This document shows positions 53,857 to 61,539 of a DNA stretch of 64,000 nucleotides, piece by piece. A model generated the notes under the pieces. It worked only from the letters and a program-made list of their open reading frames with translations. It did no database searches and had not been told where the DNA came from. The position numbers and the translations under genes were made by a program. Positions within the stretch are counted from its first letter, which is position 1. Each line of letters starts with the position of its first letter. The DNA comes from an uncultured Dyadobacter sp. (lineage in GTDB: Bacteria; Bacteroidota; Bacteroidia; Cytophagales; Spirosomataceae), in assembly GCF_946482605.1 (NCBI RefSeq), contig NZ_CAMLSE010000007.1:62001-126000 (forward strand), written 5' to 3'.

Positions 53857-55857
53857 TTATCGGTCATAGCTCATCCCTGAGATGGAATAGCCGGTTCTGC
53901 CCTTGAAATTGTAGAACATTTCCGGCTTCTTGCCTCCCAGGTCTTTCAGGTATTTGGCTTTAAGTTTCTGATGAAAATCGGAGGGTTGTTTCACACCGTT
54001 GACAATCAGTTCGTCCTGGCCTAGCTTGTACGACAGGCTTTCAGTGTCTTTCACCAGTCCCGCGTCGGTAAGCTCGCCGATCAGCCCTTCTTGCAATTTC
54101 ATATAAACTTCCCGGTCCTTTTCGGCCACTTTCCGCATTTCCTCGGCCTTTTTGCGCTGTACCTCGGCCAGTTCCCGTTGTTCTCCGGCAAGAAGTCTTT
54201 GTTTCTCTGCCACCAGACGCATCTGGTCTGCCTGTTTCCGCATATCGTCCGCAGCTTCGCGTTGTTTCTCTGCCAGCACCCTTGTCTGATCGGCATCGTC
54301 CCGTTGCTTTTGGGCCAACACACGCTGATGGTTTGCTTCCTCTCTTTGCTTTTCCGCGACCTGCCGCTGCTGATCGGCCTCTTCACGCTGTTTGTCGGCA
54401 TGGCGACGCTGTATATCTGCCTCCTTGCGCATTTCTTCAGCTTTTTCACGATCTTTTTCAGCACGCTCATGCTGGATCCTGATCTCCTCCATCAGCTTAT
54501 CGATCTCGGGCTGATACTTGCCATACTCACTTTCGGGTATCTCCCGGTTATCCACCCACAGCGAAACTGTCTTTCCGTTTCGCTGCACAATCTCGTATTC
54601 CCGGTTGTTACGGGTCACATGATAGGTGCTGATTCCCTCGCGTGCCGTTCTCACATTGGCAGAATGAATTTGTGTTTTTTCAACAACTCCCTTCTTCCTC
54701 GGAAGCGTATCCGGTTTGGCATGGACGATCTGGGGTTGCTGAGTTACTTCCGCCAATGGGGCGCGGCGCTGCTGATCCGGAACCTTCGCGGTTACTGCGG
54801 GCTTTTCGGGTGTGGTGGCGGCCGACAACACAATGGCAGCGGCAAGGCTTACTGTTACAAATAATTTTTCCATGGCTTCTAAAGGTTTATTATTGTTATT
54901 GACAATGCGTTTGATCCTGTCCAGCAGATGGTTCCGCTTTTTGGAGAAGGCCATTTCAAAAACCGATCCGGATTGGTTGTATTCCTGAAATGAAACCAGT
55001 GCGTGGATGAACGAGGTTTTATTCTGCGTCACGCCGATCGCGAGATCGTCGCAGCAATGCTCGCGCTCTTCGCGGATCAACCCGGAAATCCAGAGAATAG
55101 CCGGATTGAAAAAGAAAATGTTTTCGCAGAAGATCTGGACCAGGTTGACCAGGTAATCACGCCGGCGGATATGCGCCAGTTCGTGCAGCAGGATAGCTTC
55201 CACTTGCCCGGCGGGCAGATTTGCCAGCATGCCCATTGGTACCAGCACCACCGGTTTCAGAAAACCGATTACCATTGGCACCGCCACCTGGATGGATTCC
55301 AAGAGCTCAACTTCCTGCCGAACCCTCATCCGTCCGGCCAACTCGCAGAAACGGACGATCCATCGCATTTCGGGCACCGACACCGATCGGGTGACCTTCT
55401 TTAAATAATACAAGCCGCTGGCTGCCTGCAAAGATTTTAATGCAAAAACGATAAACCATATCGTCACGATCAGCTGCGCGTGCAGGGAAAAGAAATCGAC
55501 TGCGTGCCTGATCCAGTGGCTTCCTGTTGTAATCTCCGCCATGGCAATCGTTACGACATCCGCTTCGTCTGAAAACACACTTTGCTCGCCCCAGGGCATC
55601 GGATATGTGTTTTGGGGACCTGCCCCTGCACCATTTAATATCAACCCAAACGTGGACACACTTCCGATGACAAATAACGACATCACTAATGCAAGCAGCT
55701 TGTAACGCAACGCAGGTTTGCTTTTCCTGGTCGACAGCAGTACGGCACCAGCTATGATGGCAGCTAAAAGGCCCTGCCACAGCGAATGCACCAATGTAAG
55801 GCATAATGCCTGTACCAATTTTTGAAAAGCAGGCTGATGTATGATATTCCAATTCAT
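53857..55857 (-). CDS. BlaR1-like M56 metallopeptidase with 17-heptad coiled-coil tail
   Basis: 666 residues. Four transmembrane helices, with the zinc-peptidase motif HELAH at 225-229 and the downstream EREHCCDDLA (about 264-273) providing the third ligand. After the last TM helix (about 332-348) come a linker and 17 consecutive heptads of the form AxxxRxx at 466-584, predicting a long charged coiled coil, then a globular end with GKKPEMFYNFKGRTGYS. Unlike BlaR1 there is no penicillin-binding sensor domain. It probably degrades the BlaI-type repressor encoded 27 bases upstream when a signal reaches the tail; the signal is unknown. Confidence 0.9.
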   Translation of the reverse strand: MNWNIIHQPAFQKLVQALCLTLVHSLWQGLLAAIIAGAVLLSTRKSKPALRYKLLALVMSLFVIGSVSTFGLILNGAGAGPQNTYPMPWGEQSVFSDEADVVTIAMAEITTGSHWIRHAVDFFSLHAQLIVTIWFIVFALKSLQAASGLYYLKKVTRSVSVPEMRWIVRFCELAGRMRVRQEVELLESIQVAVPMVIGFLKPVVLVPMGMLANLPAGQVEAILLHELAHIRRRDYLVNLVQIFCENIFFFNPAILWISGLIREEREHCCDDLAIGVTQNKTSFIHALVSFQEYNQSGSVFEMAFSKKRNHLLDRIKRIVNNNNKPLEAMEKLFVTVSLAAAIVLSAATTPEKPAVTAKVPDQQRRAPLAEVTQQPQIVHAKPDTLPRKKGVVEKTQIHSANVRTAREGISTYHVTRNNREYEIVQRNGKTVSLWVDNREIPESEYGKYQPEIDKLMEEIRIQHERAEKDREKAEEMRKEADIQRRHADKQREEADQQRQVAEKQREEANHQRVLAQKQRDDADQTRVLAEKQREAADDMRKQADQMRLVAEKQRLLAGEQRELAEVQRKKAEEMRKVAEKDREVYMKLQEGLIGELTDAGLVKDTESLSYKLGQDELIVNGVKQPSDFHQKLKAKYLKDLGGKKPEMFYNFKGRTGYSISGMSYDR

Positions 55858-55884
55858 GGCTAACGGATTGAAATGGTTTAGAAA

Positions 55885-56250
55885 TTACTGATCCAGTTTT
55901 TTCAGGAAATCCCTGATCTCTCCGAGCTCTTCCGCAGATGTATTTTTGTTGCCAAAAAGCTGCATGACCAGGCTCGATGCCGATCCTTTGTACATCGAGT
56001 CCACAAAACGTTCCAGCAATGCCGATTTGGTTTTATCCTCCGCTTCCGCAGGGCTGTATACGTGCTTCATACTGGTTTCATCCCGCACCACGATCCCTTT
56101 TTCCGCCATGATCTGCATCAGCTTCAGCGTCGATGAATACTGGACCGCCCGCTTTTCTTCATTGAGCGTGTCGTTCACAAAACGGACCGTCGACGGTCCG
56201 TGCTCCCATAGCACTTGCAGTATCTCTAATTCCGATTTCGTAGGTTCCAT
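55885..56250 (-). CDS. BlaI/MecI-family transcriptional repressor
   Basis: 121 residues: winged helix (SELEILQVLWEHGPSTVRFV, YSSTLKLMQIMAEKGIVVRD) and a C-terminal dimerisation helix pair (SALLERFVDSMYKGSASSLVMQLF). It should bind dyad operators and be cleaved through the M56 peptidase encoded next. A candidate dyad TTCGTACGAA lies inside its own promoter, implying autoregulation. Confidence 0.92.
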   Translation of the reverse strand: MEPTKSELEILQVLWEHGPSTVRFVNDTLNEEKRAVQYSSTLKLMQIMAEKGIVVRDETSMKHVYSPAEAEDKTKSALLERFVDSMYKGSASSLVMQLFGNKNTSAEELGEIRDFLKKLDQ

Positions 56251-56274
56251 TTTTAAGTTTTTGGGTCAACCTCT

Positions 56275-56300
56275 CAAAGGTAGGAAAAATTTCGTACGAA
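56275..56300 (-). promoter_or_regulatory. blaI-type promoter with dyad operator
   Basis: On the minus strand a TACCTTTG box (56275-56282) matches TAnnTTTG, 25 bases before the repressor start. The perfect dyad TTCGTACGAA (56291-56300) lies in the spacer just upstream. That is where a BlaI repressor would block the polymerase. Confidence 0.5.
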
Positions 56301-56378
56301 AAAATATTTAGCTAAAAATTATTCAATCATTTAAAAAAAACATCGCCATGGCGTGCTCAACGCCATGGTTGACGCCAT

Positions 56379-56398
56379 TGTTGGTGTTATCACCAACA
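56379..56398. repeat. REP-like palindrome at the 3' side of the RAYT pseudogene
   Basis: TGTTGGTGTTATCACCAACA: 8-bp arms TGTTGGTG and CACCAACA around TTAT. It is the exact reverse complement of the first unit of the array at 57635. Confidence 0.85.
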
Positions 56399-56414
56399 AC
56401 CGCACGACGCCCTG

Positions 56415-56930
56415 CTAATCCGCATAATGAGATAAGAACCCAAAATCCTCTCCCTGCCCGTTATAGAATCTCCACGAACTATATTTGTATCCGGATTCAT
56501 CTTCCGCAAGCTTCCACCCTTTCTGGATAGGGTTTCGATGGATATAGTCAAGTTTCTGAAGTAGGACCTTTTCGGAAAATAGGTCAATACTAAGCGCATT
56601 TCGTTTCCAGAATTGATAACGGCGATCCTTCGCATTCACCTCAAATTCATTAAGTTTCGCCGGTTTGCCTGCAAGAAGGTCAAACTTAATCTGCTGTGCA
56701 GTGTACTTCAGAAAGTCTCGCTGGACATCAGCCCGGGCTCTCTCGCGGTTGATTCTCCAAATTAAATGCACGTGGTTCGGCATGATTACGAACCCGTGAA
56801 TCCTGGCTCGATTGTCGTCAACAAGGAATCTCATGCTTTGAAGAACAATATCCTTATAACGGTCCTCTTGTCACAAGGGCTTCCATCCAAGGATTGTTGC
56901 CGTAAAAAACTGAATGTAGTGTGTTTCCAT
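56415..56930 (-). pseudogene. RAYT (Y1 transposase-like) copy with in-frame stop
   Basis: Aligned with its intact twin, this copy keeps the same 171-codon length and start, but codon 20 is TGA (56871-56873) where the twin has TTA (Leu). Four other residues differ (K17, V54, I81, R153). The HxH pair at 53-55 (HVH) and the candidate Tyr at 129 survive. Translation could restart at Met33 (56834), giving 139 residues that retain the HUH and Tyr motifs, so partial function is not excluded. Family and context are described for the intact copy. Confidence 0.8.
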
Positions 56931-56951
56931 TTTGTCTCGCAGATACGCCAT

Positions 56952-56971
56952 TGTTGGTGTTATCACCAACA
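56952..56971. repeat. REP-like palindrome at the 3' side of the intact RAYT
   Basis: Identical 20-nt palindrome to that at 56379, in the same orientation, part of the duplicated unit. Confidence 0.85.
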
Positions 56972-56987
56972 ACCGCACGATGCCATG

Positions 56988-57503
56988 CTAATCGGCATAA
57001 TGAGATAAGAACCCAAAATCCTCTCCCTGCCCGTTATAGAATTTCCACGAACTGTATTTGTATCCGGATTCATCTTCCGCAAGCTTCCACCCTTTCTGGA
57101 TAGGGTTTCGATGGATATAGTCAAGTTTCTGAAGTAGGACCTTTTCGGAAAATAGGTCAATACTAAGCGCATTTCGTTTCCAGAATTGATAACGGCGATC
57201 CTTCGCATTCACCTCAAATTCATTAAGTTTCGCCGGTTTGCCTGCAAGAAGGTCAAACTTAACCTGCTGTGCAGTGTACTTCAGAAAGTCTCGCTGGACA
57301 TCAGCACGGGCTCTCTCGCGGTTGATTCTCCAAATTAAATGCAGGTGGTTCGGCATGATCACGAACCCGTGAATCCTGGCTCGATTGTCGTCAACAAGGA
57401 ATCTCATACTTTGCAGAACGATATCCTTATAACGGTCTTCTTGTAACAAGGGCCTCCATCCAAGGATTGTTGCCGTAAAAAACTGAATGTAGTGTGTTTC
57501 CAT
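56988..57503 (-). CDS. REP-associated tyrosine transposase (RAYT), intact copy
   Basis: 171 residues of the Y1/HUH (IS200-like) transposase family. HUH motif H53-L-H55 (MPNHLHLIW) and the family block LQKLDYIHRNPIQKGW with the putative catalytic Tyr129. RAYTs are single-strand nucleases that bind REP hairpins and are thought to spread or maintain them. Length and the absence of IS-like terminal ends fit RAYT rather than IS200. The gene is flanked by the matching palindromes in inverted orientation: one on its 3' side, an eight-copy array upstream of its start. It is the second unit of the tandem duplication. Confidence 0.9.
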   Translation of the reverse strand: METHYIQFFTATILGWRPLLQEDRYKDIVLQSMRFLVDDNRARIHGFVIMPNHLHLIWRINRERARADVQRDFLKYTAQQVKFDLLAGKPAKLNEFEVNAKDRRYQFWKRNALSIDLFSEKVLLQKLDYIHRNPIQKGWKLAEDESGYKYSSWKFYNGQGEDFGFLSHYAD

Positions 57504-57634
57504 CTTGTCTCACAGATTTCGATTTCTATTGAGACGCTGTTTTGTTAATTTGGTAACTGATTAAATTGAGAAATTTTTGTCGAAGTCGCTTCGGTATGGC
57601 AGAGGTCCAAATTGAAAGTCACGACGGCACGGGC

Positions 57635-57942
57635 TGTTGGTGATAACACCAACAACGGCTAGCACGTCACAGGTGTTGGTGATAACATCAACAATGACTA
57701 GCTGCGCCAAAGGCTGTTGGTAACAACTTCAAAAATGGCTAGCCGCGTCAAAGGGTGTTGGTAACATCATCAACAATGGCTAGCCGCGTCAAAGGGTGTT
57801 GGTAACATCATCAACGATGACTAGCCGCGCCAAAGGGTGTTGGTAACATCATCAACAATGACTAGCCGCGCCAAAGGCTGTTGGTGACAACACCAACATC
57901 GGCTAGAACAGCCAGGATGGATTGTTGGCGACAACACCAACA
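57635..57942. repeat. Eight-unit tandem array of REP-like palindromes
   Basis: Eight 20-nt elements start at 57635, 57674, 57715, 57756, 57797, 57838, 57879 and 57923, with a period of 41 bases (39, 41, 41, 41, 41, 41, 44). Unit 1 (TGTTGGTGATAACACCAACA) and units 7 and 8 are good dyads; units 2-6 have drifted on the right arm. The intervening 21 bases are also conserved (ATGGCTAGCCGCGTCAAAGG type), so this is a tandem array of a composite unit. Confidence 0.9.
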
Positions 57943-58010
57943 ATGGCAAACGGGCCGTGAAGTGCATTGAACTGCAACCCACGGCCCGGCTAAAATTACC
58001 TTGCTATCTT

Positions 58011-59018
58011 CTACGCACCCAACGCCTTCCGTGCGAATTCGACGCATTTAGCAGTTTCCTTCAACGCATCCGAGCCCGCCGGGATCTCGTATTCCAGCTC
58101 GATCGTGGCCGGGAATTTGTATTTCTTTGCGCGCATCAGTTCGAGCACTGCTACGATCGGCGTGTCGCCCTGCCCCCAGGGCACATTCGCACCACCATGT
58201 TCCTTATTTTTCCGGTCTTTTACGTGCATGCTCACGATATGGTCGTGTTTCGCTTCGAGTAGCGGGAACGGATCAAATCCGGCTGCGACGTAGTGGCCCA
58301 TGTCGAAGTTCATCGCATTGTATTTCGACTGGCCCAAAGCGGTATCCCACCAGGTAGGCGTTTGCTGGGTATGGCCATGGTAGCCGCAATACACTTTGCT
58401 TTTAGCAGCGATATCGCCCAGGCGTTTTGTCTGCGCTGGATCATTGGGCAGCTCCACGTTCGCCTGATTGGCACCCAACGCTTTGGCTGCACGAAATGCA
58501 TAGTCTACTTCGGCATCCGTACTGTTGACATTCAATGCATTGGGTTTGAAACCGTAAATGCTCACCCCGGCATTGTTATACATTTTACGGAGCTGTACAA
58601 ACTTATCCATGGACACTTTCGCACGCCATTCGGCCATTTTGACCGCATACTCTTTCTGAATGGCCTTTTGCTCATCGGTCATTTCCGGGCGCTTGCCGTC
58701 CGGGCCAGGAGCCATGCTAGGGCGCGGCGGCGCCTCGGGTGCGCCTGCAAACGACTCACCAGTAGGACCCATGAGCTCGATCGCGCTGATATTTGTTTCA
58801 ATACAATATTTCAAAATATCCTCAGCACTGCCCGGCAGGCTCCTCCACGAATAGGTAATCGCTCCTACCTGTACGCCATTGAACAGCGAATTGGGCTTGC
58901 CAAAGTTTTTGATATAAGCCGGTGCGCCAAAAACGGGCACGCGCGCCATTACGAAGCCAGCAGCCGCCAGGGCCGAGGCGCCCAGGAAGCGGCGTCTTGA
59001 AAAGTCTTGGTCTTCCAT
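58011..59018 (-). CDS. Tat-exported sugar-phosphate isomerase/epimerase (TIM barrel)
   Basis: 335 residues from Met at 59018, which leaves 28 bases after the thioredoxin-like gene. A start at 59066 would overlap that gene. Twin-arginine signal (DFSRRRFLGASALAAAGF), then a PF01261 xylose-isomerase-like barrel: AIELMGPTGE, YCGYHGHTQQ, MNFDMGHYVAAG, SMHVKDRK and the final TIELEYEIPAG carry the likely metal ligands (Glu, His, Asp, Glu). The GMGAPRP/PDGKRP-type loop at about 95-115 is Pro-rich. Probably interconverts a keto and an aldose sugar, as in periplasmic glycan breakdown. Cotranscribed with the upstream redox gene. Confidence 0.88.
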   Translation of the reverse strand: MEDQDFSRRRFLGASALAAAGFVMARVPVFGAPAYIKNFGKPNSLFNGVQVGAITYSWRSLPGSAEDILKYCIETNISAIELMGPTGESFAGAPEAPPRPSMAPGPDGKRPEMTDEQKAIQKEYAVKMAEWRAKVSMDKFVQLRKMYNNAGVSIYGFKPNALNVNSTDAEVDYAFRAAKALGANQANVELPNDPAQTKRLGDIAAKSKVYCGYHGHTQQTPTWWDTALGQSKYNAMNFDMGHYVAAGFDPFPLLEAKHDHIVSMHVKDRKNKEHGGANVPWGQGDTPIVAVLELMRAKKYKFPATIELEYEIPAGSDALKETAKCVEFARKALGA

Positions 59019-59046
59019 AAAGTCAGGTTGGTTGTTTGAATATGGG

Positions 59047-60171
59047 TTAGTAGTACCGTCCGACATACTTGTTTTCGACGATCAGCTTCTTCATTTTCGC
59101 AGGGTCGATCGGACCTTGTTGCGAATAGACGATCTTGCCGCCCGGCTCCACAAGTATGGTATACGGTAAAGCGCCCTGCCACTTCGGATCTACCGCTTCG
59201 ATGAGTTTGTATTTGTCTTCCATATTGAAAATGTAGTTTTTGTTGGAAGCAAACTTGCCTTGCAGAAATTTGAGCGCTTTGTCCTTTTTGTCGGGATTAT
59301 CGGCGCTGATGGAGATAAATTCAAAATCGCGGCGGCGGTACATGTGGTGCATGACCATGAAATCGGGAAATTCGGTCACGCAGGGGCCGCACCACGTCGC
59401 CCACACGTTAATGAGCCGCAGCTTGTCCGTTTTATTCTGGATCAGCTCTTTCAGTCCGGCCTCGTCAATCGTTTCCAGGGTCACCGGCTCTTTGGCCCAG
59501 GCGGTCTGCTCTTTCTTTACATTATCCTCCTTCGCCGCCCATTTCATCGAACAGCCGAACGTTTTGGTGGCAGGTACCGGCACCGCCTTTCCCGCCAGCA
59601 TCGCCTCGATCGCATTGCGGGCATCTATGTTTTTGGGTGTGCCGCTTGGCTTTTCGACGTCGTCGATCCGGCCGTTGTATTGCAGTTTTCTCGCTTTGTC
59701 GAAAATAAAAATGTGCGGCGTAGCCACCGGGCCATAGGCCAATGCGATCTTCTGGTCGTCGCCATCGTAGAGATAGGGAAAGTTGTACGCCATATCCTTT
59801 GCCCGGAGCTTCATTTCATCATAAGTATCGCTCATATCCGTATAACCGAGCTCATCGAGCAGGATCGCTTTCGGGTCATTGGAGGAAATTGCGATGACTG
59901 CCACTTTTTTGGCCTTGTAATCCGCCGTGAGCTTTTTGATACGCTCCTCGTACGCCTGCGCGGTGGGGCAATGGTTGCAGGTGAAAACAATGGCAAGAAT
60001 GTCGGCACTGGCAAAACTTTTCAACGAATAGCGTTTCCCGTCGACACCCAGCAAATTGAAATCAGGAGCTGAAGCACCGATTTTCAGTGTTTCCGGCTGA
60101 TCGGCCGCAACGGAACCTAACGCATTGACACACAATATAATAACAAACAGCAGTTGTTGAAATGCGCGCAT
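59047..60171 (-). CDS. Periplasmic protein with two thioredoxin-fold domains
   Basis: 374 residues from Met at 60171, giving a normal signal peptide (MRAFQQLLFVIILCVNALGSVAA). Domain 1 (about 28-195) is an AhpC/TSA-like redoxin with CNHC at 65-68 (VFTCNHCPTAQ). Domain 2 (about 225-374) is TlpA-like with the active-site pair CGPC at 261-264 (WATWCGPC). Two different redox cysteine pairs in one exported chain suggest it relays electrons or reduces disulfides in periplasmic partners, possibly the isomerase encoded next. Confidence 0.88.
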   Translation of the reverse strand: MRAFQQLLFVIILCVNALGSVAADQPETLKIGASAPDFNLLGVDGKRYSLKSFASADILAIVFTCNHCPTAQAYEERIKKLTADYKAKKVAVIAISSNDPKAILLDELGYTDMSDTYDEMKLRAKDMAYNFPYLYDGDDQKIALAYGPVATPHIFIFDKARKLQYNGRIDDVEKPSGTPKNIDARNAIEAMLAGKAVPVPATKTFGCSMKWAAKEDNVKKEQTAWAKEPVTLETIDEAGLKELIQNKTDKLRLINVWATWCGPCVTEFPDFMVMHHMYRRRDFEFISISADNPDKKDKALKFLQGKFASNKNYIFNMEDKYKLIEAVDPKWQGALPYTILVEPGGKIVYSQQGPIDPAKMKKLIVENKYVGRYY

Positions 60172-60651
60172 AGCTCTGGTTTTTGGTTGAGTTATGAATT
60201 TAAACCAAAAGCAGGCGCATTCCAATAAATTACTGGTTTTGTACTATTGAAATTTACTCATTAAAAAGGGAGGAAGGGAGATGCAATAGAGAGTGCAAGA
60301 GAGGCTAGAATGAAAAAATGGAGAAAACTTCCGGAACGGCGTTGAATGCATGCACAAAAGGAGACCACGCTGCGGTTGAGATCATCCGGACTATGCGCAT
60401 TTGCCAGAAGCAGGAGACCCCGCCGGGGTCGGTGTTCGTTACCTGATTTGATTTTTGCTATAAACAGGGAACCGCGCTGCGGTCTCTTTGATTTCGATGC
60501 CGGAGGCATCTCCTGTTTATAGAAACAATCGCCATGCAAAACAAAAAGGCCCCGGCGGGGCCTCCTGATTTGCCCGACAACGGAACACAAGATAGATAAC
60601 CAGCAATCCCATCAGATCGATGCAACATCTCCATAATACTTCACCACGGAT
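60172..60651. other. Intergenic region with a palindrome cluster
   Basis: 480 bases without a credible gene; the open frame on the minus strand translates repeated RPRRGLF-like motifs that derive from the palindromes described at 60364. Confidence 0.6.
60364..60562. repeat. Cluster of five short GC-rich palindromes
   Basis: ACCACGCTGCGGT (60364-60376), GACCCCGCCGGGGTC (60416-60430), ACCGCGCTGCGGT (60471-60483), GATGCCGGAGGCATC (60496-60510) and GGCCCCGGCGGGGCC (60548-60562): 5-6-bp arms around a 3-nt core, all different in sequence but alike in design. An 11-bp inverted repeat, CTATAAACAGG (60458-60468) and CCTGTTTATAG (60512-60522), encloses the third and fourth. CCTGATTTG occurs after the second and fifth. 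Confidence 0.75.
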
Positions 60652-61539
60652 CTATTCGTAGATACAGTTTAGCGCTTTAAGCTGATCTTCGAAAATCAAA
60701 AACTCCTCTCCTCTGCTAAAAGACCTTTCTTTCTGAAACTTGGTAAAGGAATCCCAAAATGCGGTGTGAATCGGCTCACGGAGTCCCTCAGTTACTGTTC
60801 GAGAGTCGATATGAAATGCCAGATTATACAACCCGTGTAGAAATATCCCACAAACCATCAGAAACGGGCTCCTAAAATCATGCACCCATTTTGCGCGTTT
60901 GTATAGATGGCAGACCTCAGAAAGGTATTCTCCGGCATCCTGTCCATTGCCATTTCCTAAGCAAATCAAGTAGTCAACCACCGCACGATCGAAGTTGCTG
61001 ACCTTTTGCTTTACATATTTTTGTGCATCCGATGTACTTTGTTGCAGCCAGTCCTTCCGATTATAAAGCATCGCTATAACGAGATTGCTAGCCACCACGC
61101 TGAAACGATAACCATTTTGGGTGAGTCCATGGCTCTCGGGAAACATGCTCTTCACCAAGGAAATATCATTCCCCGCAAAGCATTCGATCACACTTGGTAA
61201 ATATTTGCAATGATCCGTTCCCGAAGAAATCAGCCGTAATCTGTTATACGCTATTCTGTTGTAGGAATACAATGCATCGTTCAGTAAAGACATATCTTCA
61301 GACACAAATGAGTGATAAATTCCCAGATTCAATATCGGAAAGATATCAGATGGTATTAAAATCCTAAAAAAAGCCTCGCTTGAACTAAGCCCATGGAGGT
61401 GATCCGGCACAACTTGCCTCGCTAGGATTTCCTTTAAAGCGCTGTTCCTCTTATGGAAATGAGTCAAAACGTCAGCAACGCCTTTGAAGTTTGAATCATT
61501 AAATAACTTCTCCAAAAGTTTAATATCCTTTTTGTCCAT
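60652..61539 (-). CDS. Hypothetical helical cytoplasmic protein
   Basis: 295 residues, not recognised. Almost entirely alpha-helical by pattern, Leu/Ser/Tyr rich, no signal or membrane segment. Recurrent short segments (LLNDALYSYNRIAYNRLRLI, AVVDYLICLGNGNGQDAGEYL) suggest an all-helical repeat fold, as in some toxin-immunity proteins, but no family signature is clear. The gene stands alone between the palindrome cluster and the third SusD operon and is somewhat AT-richer than those flanks. Confidence 0.6.
   Translation of the reverse strand: MDKKDIKLLEKLFNDSNFKGVADVLTHFHKRNSALKEILARQVVPDHLHGLSSSEAFFRILIPSDIFPILNLGIYHSFVSEDMSLLNDALYSYNRIAYNRLRLISSGTDHCKYLPSVIECFAGNDISLVKSMFPESHGLTQNGYRFSVVASNLVIAMLYNRKDWLQQSTSDAQKYVKQKVSNFDRAVVDYLICLGNGNGQDAGEYLSEVCHLYKRAKWVHDFRSPFLMVCGIFLHGLYNLAFHIDSRTVTEGLREPIHTAFWDSFTKFQKERSFSRGEEFLIFEDQLKALNCIYE

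Larger units (their letters stand above)
56374..57519. repeat. 573-bp tandem duplication carrying RAYT genes
   Basis: Two near-identical units lie head to tail with a period of exactly 573 bases (56374-56946 and 56947-57519). Each has the 20-nt palindrome near its left end, then a RAYT gene on the minus strand. They differ at scattered single bases only, so the duplication is recent. Confidence 0.9.

Noticed and set aside
56374..57519. Ordinary IS200 insertion sequence
   Set aside because: No target duplication or left/right-end subterminal hairpins typical of IS200/IS605 were seen; the 20-nt palindromes on both sides and the domain pattern fit RAYT instead.
57635..57942. CRISPR array
   Set aside because: The 'spacers' between the 20-nt repeats are themselves conserved (ACTAGCCGCGCCAAAGG type), the repeats vary, and no cas gene is present. 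It is a tandem REP-like array.
60261..60590. A 109-residue minus-strand protein with RPRRGLF-like repeats
   Set aside because: The repeats come from the GC-rich palindromes; no start context or homologous domain is visible.
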